Source: Apostichopus japonicus (lineage: Eukaryota; Echinodermata; Holothuroidea; Aspidochirotida; Stichopodidae). Taken from it: a stretch of 64,000 bases of DNA. Each line of letters starts with the position of its first letter. Within the stretch, counting starts at the first letter, position 1. A program made the position numbers and the translations under genes. Under the pieces are notes generated by a model. It did not search any database. It was not told where the DNA came from and saw nothing but the letters and a program-made list of their open reading frames with translations. Positions 1 to 11,153 of the stretch are shown here, one piece after another. The stretch covers positions 7,533,001 through 7,597,000 of the forward strand of contig NC_092577.1 of NCBI RefSeq assembly GCF_037975245.1, read 5' to 3'.

Positions 1-121
1 GGGGAATAATTTCGATTAGGGTTGTGCACATTTGTCTGCAAAAACGACAAAAAAAAACTAAGGTCTGGGAAAAAGTGGGGGGGCAAATGCCCCCTCTTGC
101 CCCCCCGTAATCCCGCCCATG
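1..121. mobile_element. 3' end of a hAT-like element cut by the window edge
   Basis: The last bases, about 90-121, read outward as a G/C-rich end whose reverse complement begins CATGGGCGGGATTACGGGG. This resembles the ends of the better supported hAT-like elements elsewhere in the window (28213, 14278, 27641). The partner end lies outside the window, so no target duplication can be checked. Assignment rests on end similarity only. Confidence 0.35.
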
Positions 122-329
122 GAGACAAGTGAGTTTGTTATTTGTAAGAGTGAACAACTGCCTCAGCAAGTGAATCAGTGATGTTGTTGCTATGGTCACA
201 CTATCTGAAGCCTATGTGCTTCCACCTGCTATATGTCACAATTAAGTATTTGTTTAATCAAATGTAGAATGACTAACAGGAACCATATTTCCTTTTCCAT
301 CCGAACCTTTCCTACCCTTCCCATCTCAG

Positions 330-445
330 TGCATCCAAAACCCAAGAAAATTGATGTCAAATTTAAATCTGAAGATAGTCTAGTCTTTATGCCATTTGCC
401 AATGAGCTATATACTGTACTAAGGGATTGCAAGTGGAAGTCTTTG
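330..445 (+). CDS. candidate internal exon, unrecognised gene
   Basis: A very good acceptor (CTACCCTTCCCATCTCAG) precedes an open frame coding for a lysine-rich then hydrophobic stretch (KPKKIDVKFKSEDS, then FANELYTVLRDCKWKSL). The frame stays open to a TAA at 458-460. The end is uncertain. A weak donor GTTGGT after 445 would join in phase 0 to the exon at 1166. Otherwise this is a terminal exon of another transcript ending at 460. The protein is not recognised. The acceptor is strong but the donor is poor. Confidence 0.35.
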
Positions 446-460
446 GTTGGTTTACTGTAA

Positions 461-1165
461 TGTGTGCATTTGTTGTTGTCAGTCAGTAAGACAAGACATG
501 CATGTAGTTCCTGGATCAAATGCATTTCCTCAGAGTAATAACCAAAGTAATTCAGAATTCCATTCTTAGCCATTGTTCAATAGTGTTGAAGGATTCTCTT
601 AATGTGTTCTGTCTGAGATGTACATTATTTGCACTTTAGCTATAGTACTGACCATTTAAGAGATATTTCCAGCAAACTCAAGCACATATGCATTCTACAT
701 TGATTTCCTGATGCAATACTATGGAAGATTTGGTAGAAAAATTTCCACTAATTGTCAAAAGTTGTTTTATATTGGAGGGGTGAACTTCTCTGGAGGTAAC
801 AATGAGTTGATCAGTTAGCACTACAAGTGTTTTAAATAACTAATTGTTTTGATTACCTCAGATGCAAAACATTTTCCTAAAGTGCAGTTTTGACAAAGGC
901 AAAGATGCTTTGAATAATGATATTAGTCCTGTGCTGTTAGGTATGTCAGTCCAACAAACCCAAAAATAAAAACAGAAATAGAACAAAATATTTATGCTGC
1001 CCTAAGAATACAGCTCTACAAATATTCATATATACTTAATACTAAGACACAAGGAAAGACATTGATGTCTGTTACAAAAATGATCACAGACCTGATGAAT
1101 TTTCTCATTGATAAATCTAGTAAATGGAAAGTTGAGTTATTTTGTATTTTCCCTCTAACCTCCAG
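461..1165. other. probable intron, nothing recognised
   Basis: AT-rich sequence without repeats or convincing splice pairs; probably the intron between the candidate exon at 330 and the exon at 1166. Confidence 0.3.
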
Positions 1166-1276
1166 GTGGTACAGTTTTGTACATTTCTTTGGTACATTTC
1201 CTCCAAGAAAGTGAAGGAAAAAGTCAAGTGGGAACACATCACTGCTGACATAACTTCCTTTGTGAATGAGAGTCGG
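1166..1276 (+). CDS. internal coding exon, unrecognised helical protein
   Basis: A 111 bp exon of 37 codons. The acceptor is TTCCCTCTAACCTCCAG and the donor CGG/GTGAGT, and both borders fall in phase 0. Of the three frames only this one is free of stops. The peptide begins VVQFCTFLWYISSKK and ends ITSFVNESR, mixing hydrophobic and lysine-rich segments as in an alpha-helical protein. The next exon in the same phase is at 2573. I do not recognise the family. The exon call is well supported by sequence, the gene identity is not. Confidence 0.55.
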
Positions 1277-2572
1277 GTGAGTTTTCACATAGTAATTTCT
1301 CAACAGTCAGTTTGTGAAATGGTAATGGTTTGTGTTGGATACCTTCTGATCAAATCTACAGGCCATATGTTAGTGAAGACAGCTTGCCTAATTAGTTTCA
1401 TAAATAACATCAAATGCACTTTTTAAGATTCTACTTGTTTAATTGTGTAAAGGTAATAACATTGAATAAAATTAATTACTATATTGTAGTATGGATGGAA
1501 GATATCTCTAAAGTGGAGACAGTTACTAAAAGATTCCTAAATTATCAGTTCATCAGCAGACTTTTTTAGAAAATAAAGATTGCCCACATGCCAGGAAAAC
1601 TAAGTTGCTGTAGTATGTATATTGGTCTGATCATGAATGTGTTTGGAATTGAGAAATTATGAAGTATGAAGTCTTTGAAGTTATATGTGCATTACCACCA
1701 GTAACCTTGGTATTGTTTTGACCCTTTAATACAATAAATTAGATGAGAGCGAATGAATTAGGGATACTCCAGCCATCTGCTATCACTAATTGCTATCTTT
1801 AGACCTTACATCCCCATATAACTAGTATTGCCAGTAGTCATAGCTTTTAAATAACTTTTGAATATGCATGAAGCCATGATATGCTATGTTCACTGCTCTT
1901 CTAGATGGACCTAAGTAACCAGCCTTTCCTTTCACCCTTCCTCCAAAATCAAAATGATGACAAGTGAAAGCACAAACTGTTTTGATATGACTTATTGACA
2001 GACTAATACCAAAGGAGATGTTATTTATCAGAACCTGAGATGTAGTTGTTTCTCTTTGGTTAACAAGATATTGCATATACAGGTCACTTTATTAATTTTC
2101 ATTTTGTATGGAATGCACAAAATATATTTCTTTCCAACTCTGGGTACATTGGTATGGTATGGTATGGCGCTTTGCCACAATCTACAATCTTTCTGTGAAC
2201 ATTGTGTTGACATGTTGCTGTATTGCTGTGTATGCTTTGTGCATTGAATAAACAAAGCCTATTCACCTTGTTAGCCCCAAACACAAATTGTATTGATCCC
2301 ATCACGACATACTCTATTAGTGGAAACAAATATACCTTGATTTTATCCATTATATTATTCATTGAATACATATATTACACTAAGCCATTCTTTTGTTTTA
2401 CAACTTTGAGAACCCAATCTCCAATAATGACAAATATTGATATTGTTGAGATTGCATAGCACAGTCATACACAGTAGTATCGAATCTGCTAGAAAAGGTT
2501 AGATAATAGTAATGACACTTTCTGTCTTTGTAGAGTTTGTTATGTTTCTTTATTCACATTTTTTATTTGTAG
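1277..2572. other. intron, nothing recognised
   Basis: AT-rich sequence between two phase-0 exons of the same + strand gene. It contains only short shadow open frames. No repeat family is obvious. Confidence 0.4.
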
Positions 2573-2686
2573 ATTCAGACGTACATCTACTCAAGTCTTC
2601 AGTCTAGAATTGATGTAATATCTAACGCTGACATTCCAGTAGAGAGGGCTTTTCTTGTTTGTGTGAGATGTGCATTGTTAGCATCT
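2573..2686 (+). CDS. internal coding exon, same unrecognised gene
   Basis: A 114 bp exon of 38 codons. The acceptor is TTCACATTTTTTATTTGTAG and the donor GCATCT/GTAAGT, phase 0 at both ends, so it joins the exon at 1166-1276 in frame. The peptide runs IQTYIYSSLQSRIDVISN, then ADIPVERAFLVCVRCALLAS, again helix-like with a hydrophobic C-terminal half. No motif or family is recognised. The following intron holds the 2.7 kb minisatellite. If the candidate exon at 7922 is correct, this gene ends at about 8,008. Confidence 0.55.
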
Positions 2687-2789
2687 GTAAGTTAATAGTC
2701 ATTGATGGATTTATATCTTTTAGTGGTATTATTTATGTTACTCCCTTCCCCTAATGCCCATCTTTATTTCATAATGATTTTTCTTCATT

Positions 2790-3060
2790 TATGATTTTCT
2801 AATGTAACATTATTACATATTTCATTGTCAGAATATGCTATGATGGTTTGTTGACTAGTTACAGTACTTAAATGTGCTACAGTATATTATTTATTTTAAC
2901 CATAAAATCCAATAACTAAGTTTCTATCTCTTTTATATTTGCTTTAGGGGATGGGGGGGGTGGGGTACAGTAGGGTGTTGGCAGGGTGGCATGACGTGTA
3001 AAAACGTTGAGCTAATATGTGCATATGGGTAATTTAGTTAAGCTGTATAATGGGTTCATT
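2790..3060. repeat. left copy of a duplicated minisatellite-flanking block
   Basis: About 250 bp here are repeated with moderate divergence at 5779-6010. Both copies carry the series GTCAGAATATGC, GACTAGTTAC, TTAACCATAAAATC and GGCAGGGTGGCATGACGTGTA, then run into minisatellite units. Together with the shared tails at 5735-5775 and 6287-6335, this shows that the whole locus (flank, array, tail) was duplicated in tandem. Confidence 0.75.
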
Positions 3061-5735
3061 GACAAACGTGGTATTTATAATGGGTTGATTGGCATGCATG
3101 GTAGGTATAATGGGTTGATTAGCATACATGATATGAATAATGGGTTGGTTGGCATACATGGTATGTTTAATGAGTTTATTGGCATATGTATATACATGGT
3201 ATGTAAAGTGGGTGATTGGCATTTACATGTATAATGGGTTGATTGGCATACATGGTATGTGTGATAGGTTGATTGCCATACATGGTATGTATGAAGGGTT
3301 GATTGGCATACATGGTATGTATAATGGGTTGATTGGCATACATGGTATGTATAGTGGATCGATTGGCATACATGGTATGTATAATGGGTTGATCGGCATA
3401 CATGGTATTTATAATGGGTGATTGGCATACATGGTATGTATAATGGGTTGATTGGCATACATGGTAGGTACAATGGGTGGATTGGCATACATGGTATGTA
3501 TAATGAGTTTATTGGCATACATGGTATGTATAATGGGTTGATTGGCATACATGGTATGTATAGTGGGTGATTGGCATTGACATGTATAATGGGTTGATTG
3601 GCATACATGGTATGTATAGTGGGTGATTGACATACATGGTATGTATGATGGGTTGATTGGCATACATGGTATTTATAGTGGGTGATTGGCATTTACATGT
3701 ATAATGGGTTGATTGGCATACATGTATAATGGGTTGATTGGCAAACATGGTATGTGTGATAGGTTGATTGGCATACATGGTATGTATGAAGGGTTGATTG
3801 CATACATGTATAATGGGTTGATTGGCATATATGGTATGTATAATTGGTGGATTGGCATGTACATGGTATGTATAATGAGTTTATTGGCATACATGGTATG
3901 TATAATGGGTTGATTGGCATATGTACATGGTATGTATAGTGGGTGATTGGCATTTACATGTGTAATGGGTTGATTGGCATACATGTATAATGGGTTGATT
4001 GGCATACATGGTATGTGTGATAGGTTGATTGGCATACATGGTATGTATGAAGGGTTGATTGGCATACATGGTATGTATAATGGGTTGATTGGCATACATG
4101 GTATGTATAGTGGGTGATTGGCATTTACATGTATAATGGGTTGATTGGCATACATGTATAATGGGTTGATTGGCATATATGGTATGTATAATTGGTGGAT
4201 TGGCATGTACATGGTATGTATAATGAGTTTATTGGCATACATGGTATGTATAATGGGTTGATTGGCATATGTACATGGTATGTATAGTGGGTGATTGGCA
4301 TTTACATGTGTAATGGGTTGATTGGCATACATGTATAATGGGTTGATTGGCATACATGGTATGTGTGATAGGTTGGTTGGCATACATGGTATGTATGAAG
4401 GGTTGATTGGCATACATGGTATGTATAATGGGTTGATTGGCATACATGGTATGTATAGTGGGTGATTGGCATTTACATGTATAATGGGTTGATTGGCATA
4501 CATGTATAATGGGTTGATTGGCATACATGGTATGTATGAAGGGTTGATTGGCATACATGGTATGTATAATTGGTGGATTGGCATGTACATGGTATGTATA
4601 ATGAGTTTGTTGGCATACATGGTATGTATAATGGGTTGATTGGCATATGTACATGGTATGTATAGTGGGTGATTGGCATTTACATGTGTAATGGGTTGAT
4701 TGGCATCATGTATAATGGGTTGATTGGCATACATGGTATGTATGATAGTTTGATTGGCATACATGGTATGTATGAAGGGTTGATTGGCATACATGGTACA
4801 GTATGTATAATGGGTTGATTGGCATACATGATATGTATAGTGGGTCGATTGGCATACATGGTATTTATAATGGGTGATTGGCATACATGAAATTTATAAT
4901 GGGTGATTGGCATACATGGTATGTAAAATGGGTTGATTGGCATAAATGGTATGTATGATGGGTTGATTGGCAAACATGGTATATATGATGTTTTGATTGG
5001 CATACATGGTATGTATAATGGGTTGATTGGCATACATGGTAGGTATAATGGGTTGATTGACATACATGGTATGTATAATGAGTTTATTGGCATATATGGT
5101 ATGTATAATGGGTTGATTGGCATACATGGTATGTATAGTGGGTGATTGGCATACATGGTATGTATAATGGGTGGATTGGCATACATGGTATGTATGATGG
5201 GTTGATTGCCATACATGGTATTTATAATGGGTGATTGGCATACATGGTATGTATAATGGGTGGATTGGCATACATGGTATGTATGATGGGTTGATTGGCA
5301 TACATGGTATGTATGGTGGGTGATTGGCATTTACATGTATAATGGGTTGATTGGCATACATGTATAATGGGTTGATTGGCATACATGGTATGTGTGATAG
5401 GTTGATTGGCATACATGGTATGTATGATGGGTTGATTGGCATACATGGTATGTATGGTGGGTGATTGGCATTTACATGTATAATGGGTTGATTGGCATAC
5501 ATGTATAATGGGTTGATTGGCATACATGGTATGTGTGATAGGTTGATTGGCATACATGGTATGTATGAAGGGTCGATTTGCATACATGGTATTTATAATG
5601 GGTTGATTGGCATACATGGTATTTATAATGGGTTGATTGGCATACATGGTATGTATAATGAGTTGATTGTCACTTGTGGTATGTATAATGTATAATGGGT
5701 TGATTTGCATACGTGGCACGTATAATGGGTGGTTT
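3040..5735. repeat. 30 bp minisatellite with higher-order structure
   Basis: About 90 tandem copies of a roughly 30 bp unit (GATTGGCATACATGGTATGT followed by ATAATGGGTT). Short units lacking GGTATGT and a variant containing GGGTGATTGGCATTTACATG recur as blocks, near 3680, 3940, 4110, 4285, 4460, 4665, 5318 and 5460. That is a higher-order repeat of several hundred bases. Because the unit is a multiple of three, both strands show long open frames (the longest is 403 codons on the - strand, MPINPLYIPC repeats). These are repeat artefacts rather than genes. The array lies in an intron of the + strand gene. Confidence 0.9.
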
Positions 5736-5778
5736 GAAAACTTAAGAGATGCCTTGTGCATTGAATCTTCAATCTTCT

Positions 5779-6335
5779 AAATGTAACAGTATTCCATATT
5801 TTGTTGTCAGAATATGCGATGATAGTTCGCTGACTAGTTACTTAAATGTGCTATATTATTTAAATTAACCATAAAATCTAAAAACTAATTTACTATCTCT
5901 TTTTTTCTCTGCTTTAGTGAAATGTTGGCAGGGTGGCATGACGTGTACAAAATTTTTGCTAATATGTGCATGTGAGTAATGTAGTTACGCTGTAAAATGG
6001 GTTGATTGGCATACATGATACAGTATGTATAATGGGTTAATTGGCATACGTGGTATTTATAATGGGTTGATTGGCATACATGGTATGTATAATGGGTAGT
6101 TTGGCATACATGGTATGTATAATGGGTTGAGTGGGTCAGTTCAGGTCAGGGGATCATGCATGTGATGTCATAATATTAGTTATGTATGTTATGTCCAATC
6201 CACAAGAATACTCTTGTGAAACATATCTTCAATAATATTGTAACTGAAGCTCTCCGATGCTTGCCATACACCGGACCAGCATCATTTTGCAAACTTACGA
6301 GATGCCTTGTGCATTGAATCCTAGCCTTTGATTTC
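5779..6335. repeat. right copy of the duplicated block, with a short minisatellite array
   Basis: It repeats the flank at 2790-3060, then carries only about five 30 bp units (about 5995-6130), then a tail (GAGATGCCTTGTGCATTGAATC) also found at 5745-5775. The short array gives a view of the locus before expansion of the left copy, or after contraction of the right one. Confidence 0.7.
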
Positions 6336-7005
6336 TGTTAACCCTGCATCAACATTATTATCATATTCTTTGTTTCTGTTCTTTTCTATGTTCTTTTCTG
6401 GTCACATTTCACCGTCACATTTCTGCATTACTATATATGGTTGTATTTCTAATTCTATCAATACTGCTGTAGTACAATGTTAGTCTTCGTAATAAATAGA
6501 AAGAATGGTGGTTGTGTTATAAACAATGCTTCCTCAAGCGGTTGAGTGATAAATATATTAATACACAATGAATGGTGTATATGGCCAGAGACTGTATACT
6601 TTGTAGGCCCAACCTTCTCAATTCATATTCGCCTTTATATACAGAAAATTAACGTTAAAGGTAATATGAAACGTAATTAACTGAAAATACAATGAATTTC
6701 AAGGATGGTTTGTTAAGGCTAATTATGTATCGATACTCTTTCATGTTTATGTATAATTATTCATGAGATGCTGATTATTTTGTGTGTAACAGTTTAAACT
6801 TAAATCCTCTTTTTTATCATTCCCAGCCAGTTTCCGTTGTTCACTTATACAGGTAGTTGCATAACTAAGCTTTATGTAAAATATAATCCAACTGAACTTA
6901 AATTTGTGAGTTCTTGTAGTTTTTCATTCCTTGCCGAAGGCCGAAGGTATCTATGCGATGGTGATGACGTGATGTGTATGTGTGTGTGTGACACTTTGGC
7001 TCGTA
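6336..7005. other. intronic or intergenic, nothing recognised
   Basis: AT-rich sequence without a convincing exon or repeat. A weak acceptor/donor pair around 6827-6851 was considered and not called. Confidence 0.3.
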
Positions 7006-7007
7006 AA

Positions 7008-7530
7008 CACAACATCTTAAGAAATCAAAGATGCTTGAACTTCAAACTTGGTGTGTGGGTAGTCCTTAGTAAGTAGATGTTCATTGAGAGATCACCGGAG
7101 ATCATAGGCGAACAAAATTGTGAACAGTGTATCTCAAGAAGTAAAAAATGATTGAACTTAGACTGTTTATTGACCTACAAGAATAGCAACTCATCTCTAT
7201 TGTTTTTTATGGAGATCAAACGCAATTTCGTGTCATTATAGGTCAAAGGCTGTAAACCATGTAAACACGATATCTGAGAAACTGAAAGTTGCTTGAACCA
7301 TAAACTTAGTATGTTGGTAGTTCTCAGTGATTAGATGTTCTTTATTCTTTTCATGGAGGTCAAAGGGGATTTAGGTCACCAGAGATCAAATTGCTGCAAA
7401 CATTGTAAACAGGATATCTCAAGAAGTGAATGTTACTTGAACTTCAAACTTTGTTTGTTGGTAGCCCTTGGTGAGCAGATGGTTCCTTTTGTTTTTCATG
7501 GAGGTCAAAGGTTGTTGGATATCAATTGTT
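7008..7530. repeat. degenerate tandem repeat of about 140 bp, four units
   Basis: Four diverged units begin near 7008, 7118, 7257 and 7400. Each contains a version of GTAAACAGGATATCTCAAGA, then GCTTGAACTTCAAACTT, then GGTAGTCCTTAG, then TTTTCATGGAGGTCAAAGG. The period is about 137-145 bp. The units are too diverged for a recent array. The short open frames here share the peptide LNFKL because of the repeat. Confidence 0.65.
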
Positions 7531-7921
7531 GTTTACAGTCAGAATAAGTCTAAGTATGCAGAAGTGCAGTTTGTTTGACCTTCGACCCTCTTTGCATAGG
7601 TACGCATAACTTAATTCTGCAAGACTTGTCATTTCCGATCAGCAATTCAGTTCGTTAGAAAATATTGTATCTATAGTTTCTTCTCATACTGGCGAGAAAT
7701 TACAAGTAAGTGACGTTCTGGTTTACATTGCGTTTATGATAACACTATTACTCTAAGTATGTTGTACTACTACTCCGTATGTAGGGTATTGGTTAGAATT
7801 GAAATCTAATCCATGCTACCTATGAGTTTATTTTGTTATCATCACACAGTATGATGCTCCCAAATTTCTCAAAGAACAGTTTGTTATTCAACTGTTGACT
7901 TACCCCTCTCGTCTCCTTTAG

Positions 7922-8008
7922 GCCTGGAACGACTTGTCTGTTTGTTTGATGTTGTTAGTATTTACATACAATGTAATAGTTGTACACAGTTTCCATAGTG
8001 CACAGTAA
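7922..8008 (+). CDS. candidate terminal exon of the + strand gene
   Basis: A strong acceptor (TTACCCCTCTCGTCTCCTTTAG) is followed by 28 codons and a TAA. The frame is phase 0 and so joins in frame to the exon ending at 2686. The peptide AWNDLSVCLMLLVFTYNVIV continues the hydrophobic, helix-like character of that exon. No polyadenylation signal is obvious just downstream, and the intron would be 5.2 kb, so the join is uncertain. Confidence 0.35.
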   Translation, partial: AWNDLSVCLMLLVFTYNVIVVHSFHSAQ

Positions 8009-9038
8009 GCCCCTATTTCACTCGATGTAAGATGAAACATGTGACCCACAGCATGGAGACATGTCACGTGCTCTGTAACATCACAACTGTATATCACTTA
8101 AACGGGAGATGATTGTCACATGGTAATGTCCTAAAGTTTAGTGAAATAACTAGTGATGGGAGGGGGTGAGGTGTGATGGTTATAAACGGTCTCTGTTCTA
8201 TCTTTCCTAACATGCATCGCATAGCCCAGTTCACGCAGTAGTTTAGTATCATGGAATTTGGTGGCGTGGAAGACGGAGTGTTCTTGAGACGTTTATTATT
8301 AATAACCCAGCTTTAAAGGGCCATGAAGATGCAAAAGATCTTCTCCCTAATAAATTGGCCTTTTCTAAAACAAATAACAAAATAATATTCCGGAGCTAAC
8401 AGCTCCGATTAGTTTCATTCCGTTGATCTAAACGGCATATGATACAGCCTTGATACACCCAAGCAGTATAAGTCACATACACGGATGTCGTGTATGGAAT
8501 GTAAATGTTACATCTAATCCGCATATGTGATAAAATCTACAAATAACTAGAACAGCTGTAATATGCCAGTTCGGCGTTTGTTCCTTTGACGTAGACCAAA
8601 GCTAGGCTATATTTCTAAATAGTACTCTAGCTATAGCATTCGACTGCAATATAAACGAAGATAATTATTACTAAAACTATCACAGATTAATTAACCGGAC
8701 AACCAAGCTCATTAACGGTTGTTAATCACGACGAACACATGTTCCGGACGTGACAGAGAATACCCAGCCCTGGACACTGATTGGTCAAATTGAACAACAT
8801 GTTAACGTTACTGTATCCTCGTCATAGAAATTCAACTAGGAAGAATGCACAGTTTATCGCCGTTTGTTTAAGAAGTGAAGCCTTGAAAAAAAGTGAGGGC
8901 GCTTTGTGGTGTACGGCAAAAAGCCAGATCATTTGTAAGTCTTCACATATGCATTGTGCATTCGATTTTGAAACTGAATTTGATTATACCTGTTTTTCTG
9001 AAAGAATAGGTGTACTTTGCACAACAGAGACAAAGGTT
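8009..9038. other. intergenic or promoter-like region
   Basis: No repeat recognised. Local CpG content rises near 8,400-8,760, and the stretch leads to a candidate first exon at 9039. Nothing else can be supported. Confidence 0.3.
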
Positions 9039-9053
9039 ATGGCGACCAGAGTG
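9039..9053 (+). CDS. candidate first coding exon (ATG GCG ACC AGA GTG)
   Basis: An ATG followed by four codons ends at a near-perfect donor, GTG/GTAAGTACT, in phase 0. A pyrimidine-rich acceptor (CCTGTTTTTCTGAAAG) upstream would alternatively make 9007-9053 an internal exon, with two frames open. No continuing exon was identified: the next 2 kb on this strand is transposon. The donor is strong, the rest is guesswork. Confidence 0.25.
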
Positions 9054-9921
9054 GTAAGTACTATACTCATGATTTTAGAACTTTTTTTTTTCTCGCCCTT
9101 ATAATGACTGGAGTAAGTGGAGTGTGTGCAACTTTTAATGTCTGGAAAGGGTCATTTCCGGTATCTGAGAGGCACATGGCAAACATTTTTCTTGCTTGTA
9201 TTATTTTAGTGCTCCACTCAAATAGTGACATAGCCTAGTATTCCCTAAAAAATGCCGTAAAAAACCAACCCTCCCTTCTCCTCACCCTCTTCCCACACAC
9301 ACCTCCTTTTGTGAAATACTTCCATATTAGTCTGTGCATGCAGTTATCAGTTTAATGTGTTGCAAAGTGGGTAGTTGCCTATTTTCTATAATTGAATTGT
9401 TAGTGATAACCCCAGGACGTCATAACCGTCACCCAGTGGCGGACTGGCCACACGGGCATTTGGGCAATGCCCACCGGGCCGATGGCCCGTTCCTTTTGCA
9501 CAGTACTTAGTAGAATACAGACGGGATGTGTAGAAATATATTTTTAATTGTGGGAATCAGCTCATGAAATTACCATATTAGTTAGCCTGTAACTTCGTAA
9601 CGTGTCATTGGCAACCCGTCCGTGCTAATGGATTTTATTTAGGTTTTTTTTAATTTTCTTCAAGCATGTTGTCACAAAATGCTTGAAAAACTAAAGGAAA
9701 TCCAGTCTAAAACATATATTTTTGTCTATTTTTGTTAACGTTTTAACTTTGCTCAGCTTAATCAAGTGTTGCTTCTGGACAATTATTGTTGGGTCATTCT
9801 TAAAGGACTATTGTAACCTAGAAATTGAGAAATATATCAACATTTTGCATCTAGGCATTCCTTAATTAACTTCAAAAACATCTCAATGAGGAGGGGGACA
9901 CCCCTCCCCTTTGACCCCTCC

Positions 9922-11066
9922 CCAGGACGCGATTTTTTTTCCCCAAACAGGTTTGCAAGTGTGCGTAAATAGTCGTTCATGATTGGTCAGAAAAGTTACG
10001 TCATCACCATAGAAACCTTCACTTCGAGGTTCTGCATCCATTTGTTGCAACGAAGATATACCCGTTCAAAATTACCCGTAGCCTTTCGTACATATTTAGA
10101 TATGTTTGGAATTGGTTTAGACATATTTAGCACACTAGTATTGTATGATCTACTTTGATCGAAGTTTTCTGTGAAGGCATTAATCGATAACATCGCACAA
10201 TGAAAGTTTCGTACAGGGTACATCACACATGCGCTGTAGGCTATAACTCTGTACACAGTGCAGTGACGGAAATATATCATATTATACAACATCTAATTAT
10301 ATTCCGGCCATTTGATTGGTCAATTGCTCGTCGATTGCATGCAAAATCCGCTCTATTGCACTCTATGAAATAGAACCATGGGTTATACTTTTTTGATGGC
10401 ACTTTTTCAATGGTAAGAGAGCAGAGAAACATGTCTGTTCAAAACAGTCTGTTGCATGAGTGCATTTTACATCCAATTATATCCAAATTTGAAGGTGTAT
10501 AAGACAAATAATGAATGGTTTCCATTCGTGCAATAGTGCAAATATTTCATTCGTTGAAAGATGTAGTTTGTTCAATTCAACTCGGCTGCGCCTCGTTGAA
10601 TGGAACATTCCATCTTTCAACTCATGAAATATTTGCACTATTGCACTCATAACCTTTCATTATGTGTATACTATACACTATACTGCTTTGCGTATATTTA
10701 CTCAAGACTCGCGTCGTGATGTTGCTTTTAGCGTAGGCCTACCCATTCCACGAAACGAATTCTGATTTCAATAGAACGGCTCACGAATCGTGGATAACGT
10801 AAACACGAACCAAATACAATGTAGCGTATGTATCATGCATAAGTGAGGTCAACATGTAATCCAAGCATTACGAGTAAAGTTAGGGCGTTTGACTGAAGGG
10901 AAACCCTTTAACTAGACTCAATCAAGTGTCAGTGTGTAACCCAATATATGTCTTCGAACTTCCAAGCGATGGCTATTATTTATGCTGACGTCACGAGCAA
11001 TCTGATTGGCTGAAAACTCCGTAATTTCAAACCTGTTTGGGAAAAAAATTCGCCCCCTGGACGGCG
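9922..11066. mobile_element. nested inverted-repeat element, copy 1
   Basis: Left end about 9928-9955 (GCGATTTTTTTTCCCCAAACAGG) and right end about 11030-11060 (the reverse complement reads GCGAATTTTTTTCCCAAACAGG) form terminal inverted repeats. The first 150 bp and the region 10685-10840 are clearly homologous to 18606-18745 and 17395-17570 in opposite orientation, so this is a multicopy family. No coding potential is seen. A long hairpin occupies 10511-10660. The superfamily is not determined because no clean target duplication could be read. Confidence 0.65.
10511..10660. repeat. long near-perfect hairpin inside the nested element
   Basis: The left arm contains GTGCAATAGTGCAAATATTTC followed by GTTGAAAGATG. 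The right arm contains CATCTTTCAAC followed by the reverse complement of the first phrase. The pairing continues inward (GTTCAATTCAAC against GTTGAATGGAAC) to a small apical loop CTCGGCTGCGCCTCG, and outward to about 10511 and 10660. The arms are therefore about 65 bp with few mismatches. Confidence 0.8.
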
Positions 11067-11153
11067 ATCACTATGTAAGTAGCATATCAATGAATGATGA
11101 GCCGGTCTAGGTGGAAAATGCCCGGGCCGGTTTTAAGACCAAGTCCGCCCCTG

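Larger units (their letters stand above)
9434..11153. mobile_element. hAT-like element with another element nested inside
   Basis: The ends are inverted: CAGTGGCGGACTGGCC on the left, and the reverse complement of the right end is CAGGGGCGGACTTGG. The flanking octamers CCGTCACC (9426-9433) and CCATCATC (11154-11161) agree at six of eight positions, the two differences being transitions. CAGNGG ends with an 8 bp duplication are typical of hAT. No transposase frame is visible, so it is non-autonomous. Bases 9922-11066 are a separate inserted element. The interior GAGGGGGACACCCCTCCCC phrase also occurs in the element at 14278. Confidence 0.7.

Noticed and set aside
3040-5735. Long open frames on both strands, up to 403 codons
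   Set aside because: They are translations of a 30 bp tandem unit whose length divides by three. Several frames are open at once and there are no splice or promoter signs.
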